Assembly: GCA_030651575.1 (NCBI GenBank)
Contig: JAUSFB010000027.1
Span: 186,001 to 250,000, forward strand
Direction: 5' to 3'
Origin: Phaeospirillum sp.
Lineage (GTDB): Bacteria; Pseudomonadota; Alphaproteobacteria; Rhodospirillales; Magnetospirillaceae
Length of the DNA: 64,000 nt
In this document: positions 46,676 to 54,300 of the stretch, piece after piece
How positions within the stretch are numbered: the stretch's first letter is position 1
How the letters are laid out: every line of letters starts with the position of its first letter
The notes under the pieces: generated by a model
The model's input: only the letters and a program-made list of their open reading frames with translations
Told to the model about the DNA's origin: nothing
Database searches by the model: none
Position numbers and translations under genes: made by a program

Positions 46676-46719
46676 GATATGAGAGGCCTTTGTTTATGGA
46701 ATATCGGCCTCTGCCCTAA

Positions 46720-46765
46720 CAATGCTGCCATATATTATTAATATATATAAGTATTAAACAGCAAC
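46720..46765. other. AT-rich tract beside iterons (possible unwinding element)
   Basis: The stretch around ATATATTATTAATATATATA is almost pure A and T, an abrupt change from the GC-rich iterons just before it. Initiator-dependent origins usually have such a duplex-unwinding region beside the iterons. The role is inferred from composition and position. Confidence 0.5.
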
Positions 46766-46935
46766 AGGATGCAGTTGCTTTATTTTCAACTAGGGACAGA
46801 GATTGAGGCACGCCTGCCCGCTTCACCGGAGGCGCGTGAGAAACGGTTGTGCTTTTGTCTCCCGAAGGCAGGCAGTGGAATCAAACCGGCAAGGCGGTGT
46901 AGGCTGCCGCTGTGATTACCAAGGAGGCCCCTGCG

Positions 46936-47196
46936 ATGTCGGAGCGGTTCACGGCAACGGTTCAAGCCGATGCGTTGTCGCACGAGCTTGCCGCCGCGCT
47001 GTCCTTGCGTCCGATTCGCGGCGCACGCTACCGCGTCACCGTGGAAGAGGTCGAGGAGAGCGACGAGGAGAAGCGGGCGGCTTTGCGGGCCGCGATCCAG
47101 CGGGGGCGCGACGATATCGCCGCCGGTCGGGTCATCGATGGTGAAACCGCCTTTGCGCAATTGGCGGCAAAGCACTTTCCGAACCGCACGAAATAG
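46936..47196 (+). CDS. Antitoxin-like protein without a toxin
   Basis: 86 aa from ATG 46936, eight bases after AGGAGG. It shares ELAAAL near the start and IQRGRDDIAAGRVIDGETAF near the end with the antitoxin at 47296, and the upstream 60 bases are also alike at a spacing of exactly 360 bases. Only 75 bases separate its end from the next leader, so no toxin gene fits: it is an orphan copy from a tandem duplication. Confidence 0.7.
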   Translation: MSERFTATVQADALSHELAAALSLRPIRGARYRVTVEEVEESDEEKRAALRAAIQRGRDDIAAGRVIDGETAFAQLAAKHFPNRTK

Positions 47197-47295
47197 AGAC
47201 GCGGAACGGGCAAGCTGCCGTGACCGCGAGAGGCGTGGAAACCGGCGGGCGTGGTGGTGTAGAATGCCGCTATGATCACCAAGGAGGCTGTCGAA

Positions 47296-47553
47296 ATGCG
47301 GGAAAGCGCGTCGCTTATGATGCGGGGCGATAAGCTCCAGCCGGAACTTGCCGCCGCGCTCGAAGGCAGCGAGGCGGGGGCGATTTACGAGGTCTATGTC
47401 CATAAGGCATCCGCCGAGGATGCCGCTTTCTTTCTTGAGACGCGCGCGAAGGTACAGGAGGGCATAGACGCACTCGAAGCCGGAGACGTCGTGGATGCCG
47501 AGGAGCTTTACGCCGAGCTTGAGCAAAAGTTCGGCATTGTGATCAACCGCTGA
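47296..47553 (+). CDS. Antitoxin of a ParE/RelE-type module
   Basis: 85 aa from ATG 47296 with AAGGAGG upstream. Acidic and helical; QEGIDALEAGDVVDAEELYA gives the ParD-like C-terminus that wraps a toxin. A ParE-like gene follows after two bases. The upstream leader, including GGTGTAG and TGCCGCT, is a near copy of that before the orphan antitoxin, and likely holds the autoregulated promoter. Confidence 0.78.
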   Translation: MRESASLMMRGDKLQPELAAALEGSEAGAIYEVYVHKASAEDAAFFLETRAKVQEGIDALEAGDVVDAEELYAELEQKFGIVINR

Positions 47554-47555
47554 AT

Positions 47556-47852
47556 ATGACGCTCAAACTTACGGGGCCTGCTCGGCGTGATATCAACGCC
47601 ATTGTCGGTTACATCGCCAAGGATAGTCCGAAAGCCTCGGAGCAATTTGCAAATAATCTTGCTCGTAAGTTTACCGCGCTTGCTGACGCACCTTTGATCG
47701 GGCGCGAGCAAGACGACTACGGCACGGGTATCCGCACCTTCCCCTTCGGCAATTACATGATTTTCTATCGCCCGTCCAAAGACGGGGTGGTCATCGTGCG
47801 CGTGCTGCACGGTGCGCGAAATCTGCCGGAGACGTTCAAAGCGGAAAGCTGA
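47556..47852 (+). CDS. ParE/RelE superfamily toxin
   Basis: A 98-aa toxin of the ParE/RelE fold: RRDINAIVGYIAKDSPKAS, then ALADAPLIGREQDDYGTGI and RTFPFGNYMIFYRP, ending in VVIVRVLHGARNLPE. The ParE group targets gyrase, RelE mRNA; the absence of RelE catalytic residues is not certain by eye. Paired with the antitoxin just upstream, it probably stabilises the element. It ends three bases before the convergent integrase gene. Confidence 0.85.
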   Translation: MTLKLTGPARRDINAIVGYIAKDSPKASEQFANNLARKFTALADAPLIGREQDDYGTGIRTFPFGNYMIFYRPSKDGVVIVRVLHGARNLPETFKAES

Positions 47853-47855
47853 CGC

Positions 47856-49109
47856 TTATTCCCCCGTCGTCAAGGCACCGACGAACTCGGCCCACGCGAT
47901 CATCGCCGCTCGCCGTTCGTTGAGGTAGAGGGCTTTGTTGTAGACGCCCGCGACGCCTGCCTTGGCCCCGCCCGAGATATGATTGACGCACGACTCCACC
48001 ACGTGGGGCGCGATGCCCAGACGCTCATTCATCATCGTCACCATCGTTCGCCGCAGATCGTGCAAGGTCCAATCGGGCATTGATGCAAGCCTCGCCTCTT
48101 CCCGCCGTCTGGCAATGCGACCGTCCACCCGTTCCTTGGTCTTGCTGAAAGCGGAGATGGGCGTTTTTCCGGTGGTGGTGAAGAGAAGGCCGGACTCACC
48201 AATCTCGGGGCGGGCCTCGATGATTTTGACGGCCAGCGGGGCCAGCGGCACCGAATGCGGGCGGCTGTTTTTGGTCCGGTCGCTGGGGATGTCCCAAACC
48301 GGCTTGTCGCCGTCGAGGCCGGACAGTTCCGCGCGGCACATCCCCACCACCTCGCCGCGCCGCTGGCCGGTCAGCAGCAGCAGCTTGAACAGGTCGCAGA
48401 AGGCCCCGCCTTCCGCGCCGAATGCCTGCCATACCTCGGCAATCTCGGACTCGTTCAGGGTGCGCTCGCCCACGTTCTTCGGAGCTGGCGGTTTGATGCG
48501 GTCGGTGGGCGGGATTTCCAGCAAGTCCTTTTCGGCGCACCAGTTGAAGAATTTGCTGAGATGGGCGAGGAGATTGTTGGCCCCGCCCGCGCTACCGCGA
48601 TCAACCATCGTATCCAGCACCGCGCGCACGTCGGCGCGGGTGATGGACGCTACCGGACGGTTGGCCCAAGCCGCCGTATCCGCACCGAACAGGGCGCGCT
48701 GGTATTCCCGCTGGGTGGAGGCAGCAAGGCGCGGCTCGACGTGCTGGCGCATAAACCGTTCGCCGACAGTCTTGAAGGTGTTGGCCGCTTTCTCGGTATT
48801 GGCCTGCTTCTCGATCTCCCGTTGTTGGCGCGGGTCGATTCCAGCCGATGCGGCTTCCATCAATTCCCCAGCCTTCTTGCGAGCTTCGGCAAGGGTGAGG
48901 CCGGTGCCACTCTCGGAAATTTTCGCCACACCAATGGTCAGGCGAGTGAGTTGTCCGTGCACGCGGGTCATCAGGAAATACTTGCGCGCGCCCGTATGCG
49001 AAACACGCAGGCCGAAGGCGGGCAGGGTCGTGTCGAAATAGTCAACGCGCCCCTCGGTCGGTGGCGTAATTCGGGCTACCGCCACGGTGGTGAGCTTCAA
49101 TTTCGGCAT
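47856..49109 (-). CDS. Tyrosine integrase of element 1 (P4 type)
   Basis: 417 aa from ATG 49109 (MPKLKLTTVAVARITPP). An N-terminal DUF4102-like domain (VDYFDTTLPAFGLRVS), a SAM-like core-binding domain, and the catalytic domain with LTGQRRGEV (Arg), DWTLHDLRRTMVT (His-x-x-Arg), HISGGAKAG and Tyr in VAGVYNKALY. The open frame upstream to 49325 translates the attR tRNA fragment and is not coding. Position 165 bases inside attR and type fit insertion at the tRNA 3' end. Confidence 0.92.
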   Translation of the reverse strand: MPKLKLTTVAVARITPPTEGRVDYFDTTLPAFGLRVSHTGARKYFLMTRVHGQLTRLTIGVAKISESGTGLTLAEARKKAGELMEAASAGIDPRQQREIEKQANTEKAANTFKTVGERFMRQHVEPRLAASTQREYQRALFGADTAAWANRPVASITRADVRAVLDTMVDRGSAGGANNLLAHLSKFFNWCAEKDLLEIPPTDRIKPPAPKNVGERTLNESEIAEVWQAFGAEGGAFCDLFKLLLLTGQRRGEVVGMCRAELSGLDGDKPVWDIPSDRTKNSRPHSVPLAPLAVKIIEARPEIGESGLLFTTTGKTPISAFSKTKERVDGRIARRREEARLASMPDWTLHDLRRTMVTMMNERLGIAPHVVESCVNHISGGAKAGVAGVYNKALYLNERRAAMIAWAEFVGALTTGE

Positions 49110-49127
49110 ATCCGCGCTCCGGCTCTT

Positions 49128-49146
49128 GGGTAACAATTGGGTAACA
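49128..49146. repeat. GGGTAACA pair beside integrase 1
   Basis: Two direct GGGTAACA copies (49128-49135, 49139-49146) immediately upstream of the integrase start, matching the paired copies at 35539-35558 near attL. Candidate arm-type binding sites, or the operator of the integrase promoter. Confidence 0.45.
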
Positions 49147-49274
49147 GAATGGCCCAGTTCAGGGGCGTTACCGCAGGTTACGCGATGTTCGGAGTTGAGC
49201 GCAATATGCCTTATTTTATGCGGGTTACAAGCGGTGTAGCGTGCTCTTGCATTCCGCCATATTCCACAAATTTT

Positions 49275-49326
49275 GCGCATTCGTAATGCGCGGGCCGAGG
49301 GTTCGAATCCTTTCGCCGGCACCATT
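49275..49326 (+). repeat. attR: right end of element 1 (partial tRNA-Thr)
   Basis: A 52-bp copy of the tRNA-Thr 3' half with six differences from attL, all in the variable and T arms. Its T stem (GAGGG with CCTTT) would still pair, so the sequence comes from a related tRNA gene, not from random decay. It lacks the D arm and 5' acceptor strand and is not a tRNA gene. Confidence 0.85.
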
Positions 49327-49418
49327 TTCTCCTAAGAAAACAAACAGTTAGCGTAGCACCTTGACAGGCGCTCGCTGCTGTTTTGCAATTCGCAGTGTTT
49401 TCGCAGCCCACATGCGTG

Positions 49419-49424
49419 TATAAT
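49419..49424 (+). promoter_or_regulatory. -10 box upstream of integrase 2
   Basis: A perfect TATAAT lies 36 bases before the integrase ATG, with no good -35 at the usual distance (TTTTCG, spacer 15). GGGGGCG lies just before the start codon as a weak ribosome site. Confidence 0.4.
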
Positions 49425-49459
49425 GCGCACAAACTACAACTATTACTGTTGGGGGCGCT

Positions 49460-50824
49460 ATGGGCCGACCGTCAAAACAGGACTATCGCTATCACGACGA
49501 CGGGAACGTGGCCCTGTATCGCCGCCCTAACAGCGCCATGTGGTACGCACGCTGCAAGCTGGAGGACGGCACCGCCCTCAATCCGTTCAGCACCGGCACC
49601 GAGGACGAAGCCGAGGCGGTCAAGGCCGCGAGGAAGCGGACCAGGTTCGCCCAGGTGGATCAGGAACGCGGCCTCGACCCCGGCGGCAAGACCTTCGCCT
49701 TCATCGCCGAGCAATGGCTGAAGATGATGCGCAAGGAGGTCGAGAAAAAGATTTCGACCAAGGCCAAGGTCGATGCCTACGAGGCCATCACGCGCCGCTA
49801 CCACATCCCATATTTCAACAAGACCAAGATCACCGAGATCACGCCCAAATCGCTGGCCGCCTACGAGACGTGGCGGGCCGAGTACTGGACCTCCGGTCCC
49901 GGCGCGGTGGCCGAGTTCGAGACCATCACCCGCAAGGACGGCAAGACCTATAAGCGCAAGACCAAGCGGGTGGCGCGCGGCAAGATGGATGCCGAGGACA
50001 CGGTGCTGCGGCAAATCTTCAAATTTGCGGTCAAGGAAGAATACCTGCCGGTGGCCCGCATGCCGACCATCGGCGGCAAGAAGCAGGTGGGCAACGGCAC
50101 CCAATCGAACCGCCGCCCGGCCTTCACCAAGGAACAGGCGGGCAAGCTGTTGGATTACGACGCCAACGCCTTCTACCCGATCACCGCCAAGATGGATGCG
50201 GCGACCGTGGCGCGGCTGGAAGATGACCGCATGGTGTTCAAGGCGTGGCTGGCGTTGATGCTGGGCACCGGCATCCGGCCCGGCAAGGAGCATCACGGCA
50301 TCAAGTGGAAGCACTTCGAGCAGCACGACGACCAGAACGGCAAGAACCACCTGTTCCTGACCGTCCAGAAGGACACCAAGACGGGATCGCGCACCGTCCA
50401 TGTCGATGACGAGGCCTATGGCAAGTTCCTCGCCCCCTACAAGGCGTTCCCCAACCGGGACAGCGAGATCTTCATTCAGGACGAGGATGGCAATCCAGTC
50501 TATGGCACGCGGTTCAATGCCCCCGACGATTACGTGTTCTGCGACCAGGAAACCGGCAAACCGATCCTGCGCTTCGACCGCCAGTTCCACACCATGCTGC
50601 GCAACCTCAAGATGGAGCACGACGACAACGGCGACGCCTTCACGCCGTATTCATTGCGCCATACCTGGGCCACGTTGAAGCTGAACGCCGGAATGGATGT
50701 GCGGTTGGTGGCGCTCAATCTCGGCACCAGTCCCGAAATGGTCCACCGCCATTACGGCCACGACAACACCAAGAGCCGGGCATCGGAGTTCGCCGATGTG
50801 TGGCTGAGCAAGGAGGAGGAATGA
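49460..50824 (+). CDS. Tyrosine recombinase (integrase of island 2)
   Basis: A 454-aa phage-type integrase. N-terminal arm-binding region (VALYRRPNSAMWYARCKLED), SAM-like domain (FIAEQWLKMMRKEVEKKI), catalytic domain with LMLGTGIRPGKEHHG (Arg), PYSLRHTWATLKL (Arg-His) and MVHRHYGHDNTKS carrying the second His and a Tyr. It is unlike integrase 1 in sequence, so the two elements are distinct. It begins 134 bases after attR of element 1, the place expected for a tRNA-targeting integrase. Confidence 0.9.
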   Translation: MGRPSKQDYRYHDDGNVALYRRPNSAMWYARCKLEDGTALNPFSTGTEDEAEAVKAARKRTRFAQVDQERGLDPGGKTFAFIAEQWLKMMRKEVEKKISTKAKVDAYEAITRRYHIPYFNKTKITEITPKSLAAYETWRAEYWTSGPGAVAEFETITRKDGKTYKRKTKRVARGKMDAEDTVLRQIFKFAVKEEYLPVARMPTIGGKKQVGNGTQSNRRPAFTKEQAGKLLDYDANAFYPITAKMDAATVARLEDDRMVFKAWLALMLGTGIRPGKEHHGIKWKHFEQHDDQNGKNHLFLTVQKDTKTGSRTVHVDDEAYGKFLAPYKAFPNRDSEIFIQDEDGNPVYGTRFNAPDDYVFCDQETGKPILRFDRQFHTMLRNLKMEHDDNGDAFTPYSLRHTWATLKLNAGMDVRLVALNLGTSPEMVHRHYGHDNTKSRASEFADVWLSKEEE

Positions 50825-50831
50825 GGGCGGA

Positions 50832-50856
50832 GCGAGCTTACATCACGTAAGCTCGC
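50832..50856. repeat. CTTAC-N5-GTAAG dyad, left of the STAND gene
   Basis: GCGAGCTTAC-ATCAC-GTAAGCTCGC is a perfect ten-base-arm dyad eight bases after the integrase stop. A relative, CTTAC-ATCAT-GTAAG followed by CTCGTGCC, occurs at 55817-55838 on the other side of the STAND gene; the two share the core and the right flank. It could also serve as a terminator of the integrase. Confidence 0.6.
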
Positions 50857-50865
50857 GCCCAGGGT

Positions 50866-50880
50866 GTTACCGGCGGTAAC
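50866..50880. repeat. GTTACC-N3-GGTAAC palindrome, copy 1
   Basis: GTTACC-GGC-GGTAAC, nine bases after the preceding dyad. One of four such 15-mers in island 2 (others at 56443, 60680 and 63429), all outside genes. Confidence 0.6.
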
Positions 50881-51119
50881 AGGCTTTAGCGTCTGAACGT
50901 CGGCCTTGTGCCAGAATAAGGTTTCTCGCCCCCTGTCCGAATAGGGTCGCAAGCATTCATTTCCAGTCGGCTGGCCGATTGGCCGCATTGCGGGACCTCT
51001 CAGCCAGCCGCAACTGCAAAGGCCATGGCCGCAGCGCGACGTCTGCCAACACGATGGGCGGGAAGCGGATTGATGTGGGCACAGGATCGCGCGATAGCGA
51101 TCGCCCGCCATCGCAGCCC

Positions 51120-51252
51120 GTGCGCTACGTTGAAGCCATCGAGTTCACCACCCTCGAGTAGGCCGACTGGTTCAACAACCGCAGACTTCTTGGGCCATCG
51201 GAAACACACCATTGGCCCAGGTGAACGTGAATTTCTACGCTGCTCTGGAGGT
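51120..51252 (+). pseudogene. Remnant of an IS3-family transposase C-terminus
   Basis: One frame reads VEAIEFTTLE, a TAG where the family has Trp, then ADWFNNRRLLGPSE; after a shift, VNVNFYAALE. This is the conserved end of IS3-family OrfB (EWVDWFNNRRLL, then the Ala-rich helix). At least one stop and a frameshift are present, and no inverted repeat was recognised, so it is a dead scrap. Confidence 0.65.
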
Positions 51253-51379
51253 CATCGCTGTGCTGCCGTAGGATCTAAACGAAACAGTCTCCGACAAATT
51301 CGGCACGATCAACATTCTAAAGTTGCGCGTGGTGCCCACGGGCGTCAAACTAGTTGAGCGATCGTAGGGGCGGATAGGC

Positions 51380-54300
51380 ATGCAGACTCAAATGTCAGTT
51401 ATCGTTGCAAAATTTCTCGAAGACATTCGGAAAAACCACGGCATTAAGGTCGAGATCCGCGATCCGCTGACCATGGGGAAGTCTGGCGCCTTTGTGGCGA
51501 TTGTGGACTGTTCAGGCAATCTCGACGGGATACACGTTCTGAAGGTTGACGTCCTTCCGATCAATTGGGTCGGGGAGGAAGCTCGACATGAAAAGGCTAT
51601 TGCCGAAGGGGCATTTTCTGGAAAAATTCCGCAAATCGCATTAAGTGTTAAGTCAGAACATCACTATTGCATGTTGATCAAGTTGGCGGGGCGCTCGCTG
51701 ATTAAGTGGCACCCCCTGATCGCCGATCACGGCTTGTTCCGCTCCGCTTACGCTGAATTTTCCAAGATTGCCTGGACACCCAACCTGTTCACGCTTGGGC
51801 CGCAGCAGTCGGCGCGTGAAGTGATTGCAACCCTTATGGGGTACAAGCTGTTTGAGCAGGAGGGCGGACGCATCGATAGGAATGTTTCGGAGTTTATTTC
51901 GGCCGAAATCCTTGTTGCCCCGATGTTCCTGTTCCAGGGGCAGGTGCTTCCAAATCCGGTCTTCTTCGCCAAATCAGGCCCTGACAAACCGCAGCTTCGT
52001 CCGCTCCTTGGTCCAACCCATGGCGATTGCCATAGCCAAAACCTGTTTGTCAAAGCGGGCGAGGATGCCTGCGTCCACGATATAAACCTAATTGATTTTG
52101 CAACCTATCAGTCAAGCTTGCCGTTGTTTTTCGATCATGCCTACCTTGAGCTGGCAACACTTCTACGCAGGCTCGATAGTCTTGGAAGCGTACGCTGGTA
52201 TAAGTTGGTGGAAGCGCTGGCCACGGACAACTCGGTGACGGCCGTCGATCCGAGCGAGCGCGGTTGGCTTGAGGACATTCTTAAGGCCCGCGAAGTGGCA
52301 AAGGAGCTTGCGTTTAAACAATACGATGACCGGCAGGATGACCTGCAGCTACAAATGCTTCTGGCGCAAGTCGCGGCCGGGCTGGCCTTTTTACACAAAG
52401 TTCCACGGGCAGGCAGCGGATCGGCGGGGCTTACGCCGGAGCAGTATAGCCAAAGCTTCATTTGGTCTACGGTCTTCCTCAAACGGATCCTTTCTCTGGT
52501 CAATATGGATTTGGCTGGAATTTTTCCCGGAGAAACAGCTATCCCTTGGCCGTCCAGGTTTGCCAAGGGTCCACGATCCGTGGACCAATCCTCTGACGTT
52601 TCCCTACGTCTCGAAGACTCCGGCTTCAATATCCTCGTTCTCGGCAATGACCTTGAGGCGCTTCCGCCGGAGATCGCGAGCGCGCCGTGGACCTTCATTA
52701 TCGATTTCCGAACGGCACCACCGGCAGAAGATGAGCGAGAGGCGAGCCCAAGAATGTTCCGGCAGTCCTGGCCCGGACAACCCGCCCCTGACCTGAAGAT
52801 TCTACACCGTGGTAGCATCTGGTATTTCGCCAACGGTAGAAGCGATATTTCAGATGCTTCGCCAACATCCACCACCCTAGAGTGGAAACGAAAGTACAAG
52901 CGTTTTATCGAGGATCTTCTTCACAAGATTTCAGAATTTCATTCGCCAAAGAATGTGCGCTGCTTTGTTATAGCGGATGGACTTTCCAACGATATTGTTG
53001 GGAAGGTGGTCGAGGCTATCGACACCGAATTCCATGAGACGCTCGCCCCGGTAGTGGTCACCAATATCAATGGCGTTCTACCGAACATCGATGGGGTGGA
53101 ACTGCGGCAACTTGATTTTGATACGATCGTGACCGGGCTCGGTGGTGAGCGCGCCGCGACGTTGTCGAACACCGTGGCTCTTCTGCCACAACGTTCGAAG
53201 GAAGGGATAAGCCTGGTGGCGATCCCCGATGGCATCCTGTCGCGTGTCAGTCGGGATCTGACCGTTATCTACCGCGCAAGGGCGCATAGTGCTCCAGAGG
53301 GACGATCGTTCGGGATTGATTTTCGCCGCGGCATGCCGATTGAGTGGGCTGAGCTAGCTCAGCACCTTGATGTGCCGCGCGAACGAGCCTTCGAGGCCCA
53401 TCGTAAGCAGATCGAAGAAGCAATCGAAGCGTCTGGCAATAGGACCGTGAACTTGCTGCATGAGCCGAGCGCGGGTGGCACTACGCTAGCGCGCCGACTT
53501 GCATGGACATTTATGGAACGCGTGCCGACGGTGATCGTGGATCAAGTCAGCAGCGATACATCCTCGTATCTGAGAGATATCTTCCAACTCTCCTCGCTCC
53601 CGCTGCTCGTGGTCCTAGAATCATCCATTCTCACCGAGAGTGAGCGCGAAGGTCTCCTCCAGCAACTTCGGGAAGACAACACAAGAGCGGTGTTCTTGTG
53701 GGTTTCTCGGGCGGTCAACAAGCACGGAGCCGACAACGTTCTGTCCAGTGAATTGAGCGATGACGAAACGCAGATGTTCCTTGACGCTTATCTCGACCAG
53801 GTCTCCGATCAATCTCGGCAGAGCCAGCTTCGTCAGTTAGCCAGCCCATCTACGCCGCGCGAACGACGTAACCCGTTCTTCTTTGGCCTGACGGCGTTCG
53901 GTGAGGGGTTTGTCGGCGTCGAGAAACTCGTCGAAGACGTCTTGATCGGCGCGCGTAGCAAGATAGCAAAAGAGCTCCTGACCGATCTGGCCTTCGTGAG
54001 CCTCTATAACAGCGAAGGGTTTCCTGCGAACGAATTCGACGAGCTTTGCGACACTCTCAACGACGGAAATGCGCCGGTCGAGGACGGGTCGCTATTTATC
54101 CTGCGTACGGACGGTCATGTTCGGGTATCCCACACACTCCTGGCGCGGTTAGTTCTAGCCAAGCTCGCCCGAAAAGAAGAGCAATGGCGCGCCGATATTT
54201 CGTTGTTCTCGATGATGCTTATTTCTCATCTAAACAAGCTCCGTAACAGCGCGGCCGATCGAGTTCAAAATTTGGTCAAGGCCTTATTTATCACGCGCGA

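Larger units (their letters stand above)
35431..49326. mobile_element. Integrated plasmid-like element in tRNA-Thr (element 1)
   Basis: A 13.9 kb element bounded by tRNA-Thr on the left and a 52-bp near copy of the tRNA 3' half on the right, with a tyrosine integrase next to the right end and an AlpA-like gene next to the left end. It carries a Rep_3 initiator with iterons, a coupling-protein-like ATPase, a replication-relaxation protein, a serine recombinase and a toxin-antitoxin pair. This is the gene set of a replicating, possibly mobilisable plasmid that integrates. No relaxase was recognised, so self-transfer is doubtful. Confidence 0.82.
50825..51379. other. 555-bp gap: dyads and transposase remnant, no intact gene
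   Basis: The gap between integrase and STAND gene holds two palindromes at its left end, then unremarkable sequence, an IS3-type transposase fragment, and about 130 bases leading to the next gene. No open frame of credible length or composition was found on either strand. Confidence 0.55.

Noticed and set aside
46786..47526. 246-aa minus-strand open frame opposite the two antitoxins
   Set aside because: The plus strand has two related genes with AGGAGG sites; the minus frame is their shadow and spans the duplication.
49275..49326. Second tRNA-Thr gene
   Set aside because: The 5' acceptor strand and D arm are missing; it is the att copy.
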